Positions 26,907 through 34,796 of a stretch of 64,000 bases of DNA are shown piece by piece. The DNA is from an uncultured Myxococcales bacterium. GTDB lineage: Bacteria; Myxococcota_A; UBA9042. The notes beneath the pieces are model-generated. The model did no database searches. It saw only the letters and a program-made list of their open reading frames with translations, and was not told the origin of the DNA. The stretch is taken from positions 1 to 64,000 of the forward strand of contig CAISBR010000193.1 in the NCBI GenBank assembly GCA_903883645.1. Reading direction: 5' to 3'. How positions within the stretch are numbered: the stretch's first letter is position 1; each line of letters starts with the position of its first letter. A program made the translations under genes and the position numbers.

Positions 26907-27716
26907 ATGACGCGTAACCTGCCCGCTTGCTTGGCCGTTTGCATCGCTTTGGTTGCGGTGAGCGGCGCCGTCCAAGCGAATGAGCGCCACTTTACCTATA
27001 CTTACGAGACCAACGTCCTCGCCCCTGGCGTCATCGAGGTCGAGCCCTGGGCCACGGCCCGCATCGGCAAGGACCGCTACTACACCGGCATCGACAACCG
27101 CCTAGAATTCGAAGTCGGCGTGGCCGAAAATCTGCAGACGGCGCTGTACGTCAACTTCGGCGTCGAGGGTATCCGCGCCGGCAATACCATAGCCAGTACT
27201 GCAAATCACAAAGGCATTTCGTCCGAGTGGAAGTACAAGCTCAGCGATGCCGTGGCCGACAGCGTGGGCTCTGCGGTCTACGTCGAAGGGACGTTGGCAG
27301 CGGACGAAATTGAGCTCGAGGGTAAGCTGCTCCTCGACAAGCGTATGGGGAATCTACACTTGGCCTGCAACGCGGTGTACGAGTTCGAGCGCAATGCCGC
27401 CGAAAACATCGACGAGCACAAGCTGCACGCCATGGCCGGCATCACCTACTTCGTGCGCGAAAACTTGAGCATGGGTGTAGAAGCCATGGATTCTAACGTC
27501 TTTGAGCCCGCGTCACCTGGAGCCGCCAGCAATCTGATGCACGGCGCAGTGTTCGCCGGCCCCGTTCTGGGCTGGTCGCGCGGCAATGCCTGGCTGGCGG
27601 TGTCGCTGCTCCCCCAGTTGGTGGGATACGGCAGCGCGGTGCCAAGCGGCCGCGGCCTCAATCTCGACGAGTTCGAGCGTTTTCAAGGCCGCATTTTAAT
27701 GGGAATTCACCTGTAA
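26907..27716 (+). CDS. Predicted outer-membrane beta-barrel protein, iron-regulated
   Basis: 269 residues with a typical signal peptide (LAVCIALVAVSGAVQA before NERHF). The mature protein begins HFTYTYETNVLAPGVIEVEPW, a pattern of uncharacterised outer-membrane barrel families (DUF6662-like from memory), and has alternating hydrophobic/polar strands throughout with internal Gly, Tyr and aromatic girdle residues. It should form a small barrel. The Fur-box promoter at 26837-26865 lies directly upstream, and its stop overlaps the start of a cytochrome gene (TAATG), so the two form an operon. A role in iron uptake or in electron transfer at the outer membrane under iron limitation is inferred. 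Confidence 0.65.
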   Translation: MTRNLPACLAVCIALVAVSGAVQANERHFTYTYETNVLAPGVIEVEPWATARIGKDRYYTGIDNRLEFEVGVAENLQTALYVNFGVEGIRAGNTIASTANHKGISSEWKYKLSDAVADSVGSAVYVEGTLAADEIELEGKLLLDKRMGNLHLACNAVYEFERNAAENIDEHKLHAMAGITYFVRENLSMGVEAMDSNVFEPASPGAASNLMHGAVFAGPVLGWSRGNAWLAVSLLPQLVGYGSAVPSGRGLNLDEFERFQGRILMGIHL

Positions 27717-28042
27717 TGCGCGCGCTTTTGCTCGCTGGCGTAATACTGACGGCGTGCGGCCCAAGTGCGATTCCGCAGGCCACCGCGGGCGATGTGGCGC
27801 GCGCCCAGGCCCGTTGGCCCGATAGCAGCGAACAGCAGCTCAACCAGGGGCGTCGCGCCTATTTGGTGCACTGTGGCGGCTGCCATTCCGCCGTGCCGCC
27901 GGCGCGCTTCGGCGCGAGTGCATGGCAGGGCTACGTCGAGCGCATGGCCGGCAAAGCAAAGCTCGCCGATCCCGATAAAGATTTGGTGATTCGCTACTTG
28001 CAGATTGCCGCTCGCCCCGACAGCGCGGCCGAGGCGCACTGA
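27716..28042 (+). CDS. Monohaem c-type cytochrome lipoprotein
   Basis: 108 residues from ATG 27716, coupled to the barrel gene by a 1-base overlap. The signal peptide ends in a lipobox (LAGVILTAC, then G). A single haem-binding CGGCH lies in LVHCGGCHSAVPPARF, followed by a helical segment and DPDKDLVIRYLQIAA, the usual distal helix of small class I cytochromes. A Met ligand is possible in VERMAGKAK. It should be anchored in a membrane and face the periplasm, passing electrons. Its predicted Fur control with an outer-membrane barrel is unusual and suggests reduction or oxidation linked to iron acquisition; this is inference. Confidence 0.85.
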   Translation: MRALLLAGVILTACGPSAIPQATAGDVARAQARWPDSSEQQLNQGRRAYLVHCGGCHSAVPPARFGASAWQGYVERMAGKAKLADPDKDLVIRYLQIAARPDSAAEAH

Positions 28043-28053
28043 GCCTGCGCGTG

Positions 28054-29736
28054 CTACCGCGCCTCGTGGCCCAGCCAAGCCAGCGTCACCCGCCCGGCCG
28101 GAATCGGGTCGCTCAGCCCTACCAGCGCGCCGCCGGGCAGCAGCAGACCCGCCTCGGCGCTCAGCAGCAGGTGGGCCGGCTGATGCGGCACCGGGAACCG
28201 CCATCGCACACCGGCGTCGAATTCCGTTCCAAGCAGCGAGCTAGTCGCCTTATTTCCCAAGAAGTTGCGCGGAGTTCCGCCCCCATCCGTCATCGTCCAA
28301 CGCGGATCGGCCAGCGGCACCGAGGTCCAGGCCAGCAGCACGCCGCCATACACTTCGCCGCGCTCTAAGAAAGCGTGGCCGATTTTGGGAAATACAATGT
28401 AACTATTACTTAAACCGCCACCAGTGCCGATGCGATTCAGGTCATACGGCGCCTGGCCCACTACATTGGGGTCCGAGGCCGCGAGCCGCGCCCGCCCCGT
28501 TTGCCAAGCCATAACACGAGGAAACAGCACGACCCCCAGCTTGGCATTCGGGTCGCCCTTAAACGCAGTCGCAGTGCCGTCGCCGTAGTTCGCATCGCCC
28601 GACAGCCACGCCAGGTCCAGGTGCCCGCGCAGTCCCAAGCTGAAATCCGCAATCGCCCGCAGCAGCGCCGCCCCCTGCAGCACGTCATGGGTCGGAAATT
28701 CTACCGTCGGCGCCAGCTTCGTCGTGCCGGTAATCAGCGCCGCCTCGCCCAGCAGCCGCAAGGGCGCAACACGCGTAGCGATTTTTACGTCAAAGGCCGC
28801 GTCGACCACGCTCACATCCAACCCGCGCCCAGAGGTCGAGGTCTGATTGCGGCCCGCATAATACAGCCCTAGCCACTCATCCTCGGCCAGAAATAGCCGC
28901 ACCGAACCCACCACTTGCGTCGCCGAATCGCCGGCATACAGCACATCGTCGGCATACACGCGATCTGCCGCCACCGACACGGCCAGCCCGCGCAACAGCG
29001 ACGTGGTACCGCGAAACGGCGTCAGCGTCAGCGCCCCGCGCACCACTCGGTCACCCACCTTGGGCACATAAAACCAAGCAGTATCCATAGTTTGAATCTT
29101 GCCGTCGCGCGCCACTAGGCCCACGCCCCAGTTCGAGCCCATCAGACCGGCGCGCACGTCGACCACTTGACCCCACGACGCACCCAGCCAAGCCTCCGTC
29201 GGCTCTAGCTTGCCCTGCCCGCTCGCCGGCAGCCGGTCGCCCTGCAAAGTGGTTGCACCAGCCCACGTCCCACTCGCCACCTCGCCACTCATGGCACCGC
29301 GCACCTGCAGCCGACCCAACCAGCGACCGCTATGGCCGGCTACGCCTGCGTGCAGCCGCCCCGTCAAGTCCGCATTAGCGGGCGACAGCACTCCGCCGCG
29401 ATCCACAGCAAATTGGCCCATTTGCGTGGCGCTAGCCAACATCGCCACATCGGCGTGCCACGCCGGCGCACTGGCCGCCTCGCGGTGCACAGCGACAAGA
29501 TCCGCCGCTACAAGCTTGGCCGGACGGGCGGGCACTGCGGTCGGTGAGGGGTCGGCTGCGCTAGGCGTCGAGTCTGCGGCAACTGGCGTCGCAGCCCTTG
29601 CCGGTTCCACGGTTACAGCCCCCAGCGGGGACGGCATTTCAGCCCAGGCCGCGTCCGCAGCACAAGCTACAGCACCGAGGCCGGCCACCAGCAAAGCTGC
29701 AGTCCAAAGGCCGTCAAGCGGGCGTAAGCATGGCAT
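28054..29736 (-). CDS. Outer-membrane beta-barrel protein, porin-like
   Basis: 560 residues from ATG 29736, preceded by GAGGT; the longer frame to 29781 is rejected. A signal peptide (LWTAALLVAGLGAVACAADAAWA) is followed by a Pro/Ala-rich linker of about 60 residues and then a barrel with many alternating strands, for example RWLGRLQVRGAMSG, VVDVRAGLMGSNWGVGLVA and SLGLRGHLDLAWLSGD. The protein ends in strand residues. It lies 102 bases after the monohaem cytochrome gene (minus strand), so the two probably share a transcript. It could be an outer-membrane conduit partner for cytochromes, or a general porin; no substrate clue. Confidence 0.68.
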   Translation of the reverse strand: MPCLRPLDGLWTAALLVAGLGAVACAADAAWAEMPSPLGAVTVEPARAATPVAADSTPSAADPSPTAVPARPAKLVAADLVAVHREAASAPAWHADVAMLASATQMGQFAVDRGGVLSPANADLTGRLHAGVAGHSGRWLGRLQVRGAMSGEVASGTWAGATTLQGDRLPASGQGKLEPTEAWLGASWGQVVDVRAGLMGSNWGVGLVARDGKIQTMDTAWFYVPKVGDRVVRGALTLTPFRGTTSLLRGLAVSVAADRVYADDVLYAGDSATQVVGSVRLFLAEDEWLGLYYAGRNQTSTSGRGLDVSVVDAAFDVKIATRVAPLRLLGEAALITGTTKLAPTVEFPTHDVLQGAALLRAIADFSLGLRGHLDLAWLSGDANYGDGTATAFKGDPNAKLGVVLFPRVMAWQTGRARLAASDPNVVGQAPYDLNRIGTGGGLSNSYIVFPKIGHAFLERGEVYGGVLLAWTSVPLADPRWTMTDGGGTPRNFLGNKATSSLLGTEFDAGVRWRFPVPHQPAHLLLSAEAGLLLPGGALVGLSDPIPAGRVTLAWLGHEAR

Positions 29737-29838
29737 AGAGACCTCACCCGGCACACCAGGCCGTTCGCGCAAGGTACGCACGATGGCGCAAGAGCGTCAA
29801 GCGCCGGCCGCAGAGTCTTCGGCAGCCCAAATCGCGGC

Positions 29839-30315
29839 CTATTTCTTAGCTTTTTTCGCAGCCTTAGCCTTCTTAGCTGGCTTGGCTGGCTTCTTTGCCG
29901 CATCCGCCTTTGCTGGCTCGGCCTTTGCTGGCTCGGCCTTGGCAGGTTCTGCCGGCTTGGCCGCTTCGGGCTTGCTAGCCGCGCCGCCATGCAGACTTGC
30001 CACCCACGCCGCCACTTCGGGCAGCTCGGCATCGGTGCCCTTCCAGGCGACCTTGTGCTTCACCTTCTCGCCGGGCTTGAGCGAGGAGTCCTTGTCTATC
30101 TCTTTCTTTAGCCAGCTTGACACCCACTTGGCGTCGCGCGGCTGCGTCTTCGCTAGGTCCACGCCGTCTTTGTTCTCCGCCGTCAGCCCCTGCGAGCTGA
30201 CCGTGTGGCATTTGACGCACCGCTGCGCCACAAAGACCGCCTTGCCATCCGCGAGCGCCAGCGCCGGTATGCTCAGTGCCGCACAGATCACCAAAGAACC
30301 AAAAATCTTCAACAT
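29839..30315 (-). CDS. Secreted monohaem cytochrome c with Lys/Ala-rich tail
   Basis: 158 residues from ATG 30315 with GAGAGGA upstream. A signal peptide (IFGSLVICAALSIPALALA) precedes the haem motif CVKCH in AVFVAQRCVKCHTVSSQG. The domain of about 80 residues resembles a class I cytochrome, with a WVASLH helix at its end. The last 50 residues are a low-complexity tail of Ala-Glu-Pro-Ala-Lys repeats ending in several Lys-Lys-Ala units. The basic tail could bind acidic partners or the peptidoglycan. The gene follows the terminator of the multihaem operon and precedes a barrel gene. Confidence 0.85.
   Translation of the reverse strand: MLKIFGSLVICAALSIPALALADGKAVFVAQRCVKCHTVSSQGLTAENKDGVDLAKTQPRDAKWVSSWLKKEIDKDSSLKPGEKVKHKVAWKGTDAELPEVAAWVASLHGGAASKPEAAKPAEPAKAEPAKAEPAKADAAKKPAKPAKKAKAAKKAKK
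29909..29945 (-). repeat. 15-base tandem repeats coding the AEPAK tail
   Basis: Near-perfect repeats of GCTGGCTCGGCCTTT (plus-strand reading) code the Ala-Glu-Pro-Ala-Lys units of the cytochrome tail. The boundaries are approximate; flanking copies are degenerate. Confidence 0.7.
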
Positions 30316-30457
30316 AGCGTCCTCTCTATTAAAATGCCGCCCGCCGCGGAGTATGACACAAAACCTGGCCACTCACACCCGCGCCCGAAACTCTGGATAC
30401 CAGACGGGTTCTAGGTCGCGGCGCGGCGAGTCAGCCGTAAGGACACGAGCTTGCGCC

Positions 30458-30513
30458 AAAAACGCCGCGACCCCCGTTGGCTACCTGGCGAACCAGCACC
30501 AGCGGGGGCCGCG
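30458..30513 (-). terminator. Rho-independent terminator of the multihaem cytochrome operon
   Basis: Read on the minus strand, a GC-rich arm (about 30513-30500) pairs with its complement (30480-30467) with two weak positions, enclosing a second small hairpin (CTGG/CCAG), and is followed by TTTTT at 30462-30458. It lies 20 bases after the stop of the 9-haem gene. Confidence 0.75.
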
Positions 30514-30532
30514 CAACGCACTGAATAAACCG

Positions 30533-33505
30533 CTACTTCACCGTCGCCATCGCCGCCTTGGTGGCATTGATCGTCGCGCTATAGAAGGTCGGGTTGTGGA
30601 TACCGCCGCTGTTGTCGTTATGCAGCAACTGCATATTCCAGATACCCTTAAACACCGTCGAACCAGCCGTAATCACTGCCGTATTCTTGCCGGCCACCGG
30701 GGTCTGCACCGCCGTCCACGCCACGCCGAACTGCGCGGTGCTCGTGGTCGTGCCGTCCGTCCAGGTGATGCTGATGGCCTTGGGCATAGTGAACCACAAG
30801 AAGAACGAGGTGCCGACATACTTGGCCTCGATGCTGGTGGGCACGTCGGTCAGGTCGATGTTGTACGTGGTGCTCGAGCTCGACGAATACAACACGCCGT
30901 TGCTCGCCCGCACCGAGACCTTGCCGTTGGCAGCAATAGCCTGCCCGATCAGCACCTTGGCCGCGGCGCCGATGCTCTGGCCCATCTCAGTCGTCTGCAT
31001 CGCGATCGCCCCCTTCAGCGCCTTGCCATCCACGTTGACCGCGTGGCACGAGGCGCACACCGTTTCGTCGGGCTTAAAGCTGTGGTTGCCGGTCTCGCCC
31101 GCAGCGGTCTGGGCCGCGGTCGGGATCTTTACGTGGCAAGCGGCGCAGGTATCGGTCACTGCCAAGTGCTTGCTGGGCGTGTAGCGCGGCATAAAGTAGG
31201 CGTTAAAGCCATACAGCACATCGGTTTGCGCCGGCGCGTGCGGGCCCGAAGTCGAGGTCGTGGCCGCCACAAAGTCGCTGTGCTCGCCGTTGCGGGTGTT
31301 GTGGCACGCCATGCAGGTCAGGCCTGTGCCCGCACCGCTGATGCCGGTAATACCGTTGGGCAGTGCGGCCACGCTGTCGTACAGGCGCATCTGCGCGGGG
31401 TGCGAAGCGTCGTGCGGATCGTGGCAAGCCTGGCAAGTCTGCGGCTCAATGGTCGAACGCTGCATTCCGTTGGCCCGCAGATAGGCCTCGTCGGCGGCGC
31501 TGCCATCGGGCTTGACGATCAGGCCACTATTGCCCGCATTCAGCTGATCCGCATACAGCACAAAGCCTTGCGCCGAGTGGCAGCGACCACAGTGCGCCGC
31601 ATTGGTACCACTCGCCTCAAACGTACCGCGGTCGGCCAGGGCCGGGTTGGCATGGCCGCTGGTCTGCCACTGCGACGGCTTGTAGTGGTGCGGGCCCTCT
31701 TGGTGGCACTGCGCGCAAACCGAAGCGCTCATCGACACGCGAGCAAAGTGCAAGTCGTTGACAACCGTAGTGCTCTTACCCAGGCCCGACGACGAGTGAC
31801 CCTGCGAATTGTTCGGCCCGTGGCAGTTTTCGCACTGCACGCCGGCCAGCTTGCCCAGGTCGGGGTGGTCCTTTTGCAGCGCATCCCAGTTGCCGGCCGT
31901 GGGCTTAAAGACCCAACCGTCGTTCTTTTGCACATCGTCAAAGCCGCCATTGTCGGCGAACGGCGAGTAGCCCACCGTGTGGCACTCTAAGCACGCTTGG
32001 CCAAAGAACGCGCCGCCCTTTACAGCATTGAACTTGTCGATGCTGCCCTTCAAGTGGTTGGTATTGGCCCACGCGGCAAATGGATCGGGAGCGACTGTGC
32101 CGTTGTGGCAGGCCTTGCACACGTCCGTGCCGTTGTACACGCCCGCCCAGCTGCCGGCGTAGATGGTCAGCGTCATCTTGCCCACGGTCTCGTTCAGCAC
32201 GTAAGCGCCCTTGGCGTCTGGGGTAAAGTGCGGGAACTGCGTGGTGGCATCGACCAACTTCGCCGTAGCACCGGGCGCGCCGCTCGCATCCAAGGTCCAG
32301 TTCCAGCTGGTCACCGTAGCGTCGCCCTGCAGGTAGACGGGCAGACCCAGCGTCACATTGCGCAGGCCAGCGCCCTGGGGGGCCGACATCACCGTCACGT
32401 TCGCCGTGGTGCTGTGGCCCTGCGGGTCTTTGGCCGTCAGCGTAAAGGTGTAATGTCCGGCCTCGTCGGGCGAAATTCCCACCGTGCCAAAGCGAATCGG
32501 CGCCGCAAAGGTCTTGCTCTTGGGCAGCGTCAGCGTGGTAAAGGTCAGGGTTGTGCCGGTCGGGTTGGTCAGCGTCACCGGCAGGCCGCCCGTCTGGGCC
32601 CACTGGTAAGTCAGCTTGGCGACATCGGTATCGGGGTCCGTCACGGTCGCCTTCAGCGCCACATTCGCGCCGTAGCCCGCCAACAGGTCGCTCGCCACCA
32701 CAATCGCCGGAGCACCGCCGGTCTTGCTGTCCGCCGTCAGCGCCGCGCCCACGTTGGTCGTATTCAGCGCTACCACGCCCACATTGCTAATCGTTGCAGG
32801 TGCATAGCCCGCCAGGCTCACCGCCAGCTGGTACGAACCGATCGGCACACCCGTCAGCGTAAAGGTGCCGTCTGCACCGGTCTTGGCCGTCAAGGCCATG
32901 GGAGTACTGAGGACTTCCGCATTGACCAGCACCGAGCCATCGGCCGCCGCGGTGATCTTGCCGCTAATGGTGCCCTTGGCCGAGGCCGGATCGCCGCTGT
33001 CGCCCTTGGGGCCCTGCGCGCCGTCTTTGCCGTCGGTGCCGTCTTTGCCGTCCGCGACGGTAGCCGTTGGCGAACCGGGGCAGTTGATGGTCTTGGTACC
33101 CGCGCCGTCGTCCGCCACGGTGCAGGGCGCGCCGTTCTGGCCGTCTTTGCCGTTGATGACGGTGACACTGCTGCCATCTGGGCAGGTGATGACCTTGCTG
33201 CCGTCGCTGTTGCTGGCGACGCTGCAGTTCTTGCCGTCGAGCCCTGCCTTGCCGGCTGGAACCGTGACGGTCGTGCCGTCTTCGCAGGCGATCGTCGCGC
33301 TGCCGTCGGCGTTGGCCTTGACCGCGCACGACTTGCCGTTTGCGCCCGGGGCGCCGTTGCCGCCGTTCGTGCCGTTTTGGCCCGCGGCACCGGTCGCGCC
33401 CACCGGTCCAGTGGCTTCACACCCGGCCACGGTCAGCAGGGCTGCGAACGCCCCTACGAGCAACTGTGTGGCCATGCCCGTTTGGCTCCACTTGAATGCG
33501 TTCAT
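30533..33505 (-). CDS. Nine-haem c-type cytochrome lipoprotein with collagen-like N-terminus
   Basis: 990 residues from ATG 33505, with GGAGG upstream; the open frame to 33901 overlaps the previous gene and is rejected. Order of parts: signal peptide with lipobox (FAALLTVAGC, Cys29); collagen-like Gly-X-Y runs at about 32-58, 85-93, 119-127 and 153-172, alternating with short Cys-containing modules (SCAVKANADGSATIACEDGT and two more); a carboxypeptidase-regulatory-like beta domain (about 178-245, TGADGTFTLTGVPIGSYQLAV); one or two PKD/Ig-like domains; then a cytochrome region with nine CxxCH (CKACH, CLECH, CENCH, CAQCH, CGRCH, CQACH, CMACH, CAACH, CASCH); and a beta-rich C-terminal domain. 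Last gene of the operon. It is probably the cell-surface terminal reductase or extended electron carrier of the conduit; the position is inferred. Confidence 0.88.
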   Translation of the reverse strand: MNAFKWSQTGMATQLLVGAFAALLTVAGCEATGPVGATGAAGQNGTNGGNGAPGANGKSCAVKANADGSATIACEDGTTVTVPAGKAGLDGKNCSVASNSDGSKVITCPDGSSVTVINGKDGQNGAPCTVADDGAGTKTINCPGSPTATVADGKDGTDGKDGAQGPKGDSGDPASAKGTISGKITAAADGSVLVNAEVLSTPMALTAKTGADGTFTLTGVPIGSYQLAVSLAGYAPATISNVGVVALNTTNVGAALTADSKTGGAPAIVVASDLLAGYGANVALKATVTDPDTDVAKLTYQWAQTGGLPVTLTNPTGTTLTFTTLTLPKSKTFAAPIRFGTVGISPDEAGHYTFTLTAKDPQGHSTTANVTVMSAPQGAGLRNVTLGLPVYLQGDATVTSWNWTLDASGAPGATAKLVDATTQFPHFTPDAKGAYVLNETVGKMTLTIYAGSWAGVYNGTDVCKACHNGTVAPDPFAAWANTNHLKGSIDKFNAVKGGAFFGQACLECHTVGYSPFADNGGFDDVQKNDGWVFKPTAGNWDALQKDHPDLGKLAGVQCENCHGPNNSQGHSSSGLGKSTTVVNDLHFARVSMSASVCAQCHQEGPHHYKPSQWQTSGHANPALADRGTFEASGTNAAHCGRCHSAQGFVLYADQLNAGNSGLIVKPDGSAADEAYLRANGMQRSTIEPQTCQACHDPHDASHPAQMRLYDSVAALPNGITGISGAGTGLTCMACHNTRNGEHSDFVAATTSTSGPHAPAQTDVLYGFNAYFMPRYTPSKHLAVTDTCAACHVKIPTAAQTAAGETGNHSFKPDETVCASCHAVNVDGKALKGAIAMQTTEMGQSIGAAAKVLIGQAIAANGKVSVRASNGVLYSSSSSTTYNIDLTDVPTSIEAKYVGTSFFLWFTMPKAISITWTDGTTTSTAQFGVAWTAVQTPVAGKNTAVITAGSTVFKGIWNMQLLHNDNSGGIHNPTFYSATINATKAAMATVK

Positions 33506-33589
33506 CACCCTACCTCCATAGACTCTGGCCCTTTTCTGGCCCCTGATGCGATTGCTACGGCACCGTTTCAGCGCTTGGCTCGGCGCGAC

Positions 33590-33625
33590 TGCGGAATTTT
33601 CCACACCCCTGTGGAATTTTCCGCG
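33590..33625 (-). promoter_or_regulatory. Pair of 16-bp dyads, putative activator binding sites (internal)
   Basis: On the minus strand, CGCGGAAAATTCCACA (33625-33610) and TGTGGAAAATTCCGCA (33605-33590), 20 bases apart. Both fit the dyad TGYGGAA-AA-TTCCRCA. The same element occurs twice at 39341-39377. It lies between the 13-haem and 9-haem genes, so it may serve an internal promoter of the 9-haem gene. I found no good sigma-54 core between it and 33505. Confidence 0.55.
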
Positions 33626-33632
33626 GTTCGCC

Positions 33633-34796
33633 TTAGGTGTGGCACGGCGTGCAGGCCGGTGCCGTCTTGGGATCTTGCTTGCTCGACCAGCCCGCCGGGT
33701 GCGGATTGCCGCCCGGTTCGCCGACCTTGTGGCACTTGACGCAGTTGGTGGCTGGCCCGCGATCGTGGCAAGCCGCGCAGGTGGACACGTCTTGGCGCGC
33801 CGCCCTGCCGTGATTGTCGACGCCGCCGCGCTCCATCCAGCCGGCCGGGTGCGGGCTGGGGCCGCCGCCGGCGTTGGGCTGCGAAAGGCCCATGCGTTCA
33901 TGGCACTTCATGCAGGTCTGCGGCGTATGGCAGGTCTGGCAGGCCTTGCTGTCTAGCTTGGCTTCCATCGAGTGCCGGCTCAAGAAGTCGCCGCGGTGGT
34001 GGAACGAGGCGTCGACCCGATCGGCGTGCAACAAGTCGGGGCGAATCGCGTTGTTCTTGGCGTGGCACTCCGCGCAGCTGGTCTCTTGGTGGCAGTGACC
34101 GCAGACCTTGCTTTGGCCCTTGGCGACCGCGCCGTGGCGACGCAGCCAGTCGGCGCCGTGGTCGAAGTCGCGCACCGGCTTGTCGGTCATCGATTTCAAG
34201 CTCTTGTGGCACGTGTAGCAGTTCTCGCTGCGGAAGTCGCGGCCGTGGCAGCTAGTGCAGGCGACCAACATATTGGGCCGCATGTCTTGCGACACCTTGT
34301 TGTGCTTGCGAATGTCGGAGTGGCAGCGCACGCACGTGTCTTTGTCACCCGCCTTGGTCACGCGCTCTAAGTGGTTCTTGTGGCTGAAGTTGACGTCGAA
34401 CACCCGCCGGTCGTCGACAAACGTGGTCGGCATCGCCGGGTTGGCGTGGCACTTGTCGCAGGTGCCCTCGGCCTTGTCGTGGCAATCCATGCACTTGGTT
34501 TCGGTCGGGATCTCGCGCTTCTTGTTCAGATCTTCCGACGCCGCAATGCTGTCGTGGCAGTCCGTGCAGTTCAACCCTTGGCAAGCCTTGGTTTCGCCTT
34601 TGCTATTGGGCAGGCAGTCTTCGTCTTCAGCGGCGGTCACGTGCCAGTTGTGCGAGAACTTGACGTTGTCGCGCACATTGCGCTCCGGCGCGCTGCCGCC
34701 CCACGAGCCCAGCAGCCATGCGCAGGCCGGCAGGGTCGCCGCCACCGCCAGCACCAGCACTAGGCGCAAAATTGCGTATCCTTTCAAGGATTTCAT
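33633..34796 (-). CDS. Thirteen-haem c-type cytochrome lipoprotein
   Basis: 387 residues from ATG 34796, overlapping the barrel stop as ATGA. A lipobox (VAATLPAC) makes it a lipoprotein. There are 13 CxxCH motifs (CTDCH, CMDCH, CDKCH, CVRCH, CTSCH, CYTCH, CGHCH, CAECH, CQTCH, CMKCH, CAACH, CVKCH, CTPCH), about one per 27 residues, which implies a wire-like stack of haems. Many extra His (for example FSHNWH, FSHKNHLER, FHHRGDFLSRH, NPHPAGW) are available as distal ligands, so bis-His haems are expected. It sits between the porin-like barrel and the 9-haem protein, matching the place of the periplasmic or barrel-embedded cytochrome in porin-cytochrome complexes. Confidence 0.92.
   Translation of the reverse strand: MKSLKGYAILRLVLVLAVAATLPACAWLLGSWGGSAPERNVRDNVKFSHNWHVTAAEDEDCLPNSKGETKACQGLNCTDCHDSIAASEDLNKKREIPTETKCMDCHDKAEGTCDKCHANPAMPTTFVDDRRVFDVNFSHKNHLERVTKAGDKDTCVRCHSDIRKHNKVSQDMRPNMLVACTSCHGRDFRSENCYTCHKSLKSMTDKPVRDFDHGADWLRRHGAVAKGQSKVCGHCHQETSCAECHAKNNAIRPDLLHADRVDASFHHRGDFLSRHSMEAKLDSKACQTCHTPQTCMKCHERMGLSQPNAGGGPSPHPAGWMERGGVDNHGRAARQDVSTCAACHDRGPATNCVKCHKVGEPGGNPHPAGWSSKQDPKTAPACTPCHT

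Noticed and set aside
33506-33589. Sigma-54 promoter before the nine-haem gene
   Set aside because: Only a poor GG-N10-GC match (GGCCAGAAAAGGGC) exists; the TGGCAC and TTGC cores are absent.
29210-33739. Long plus-strand frames (926 and 580 residues) opposite the barrel and cytochrome genes
   Set aside because: They are antisense to genes with signal peptides, haem motifs and ribosome binding sites, and arise from high GC content.
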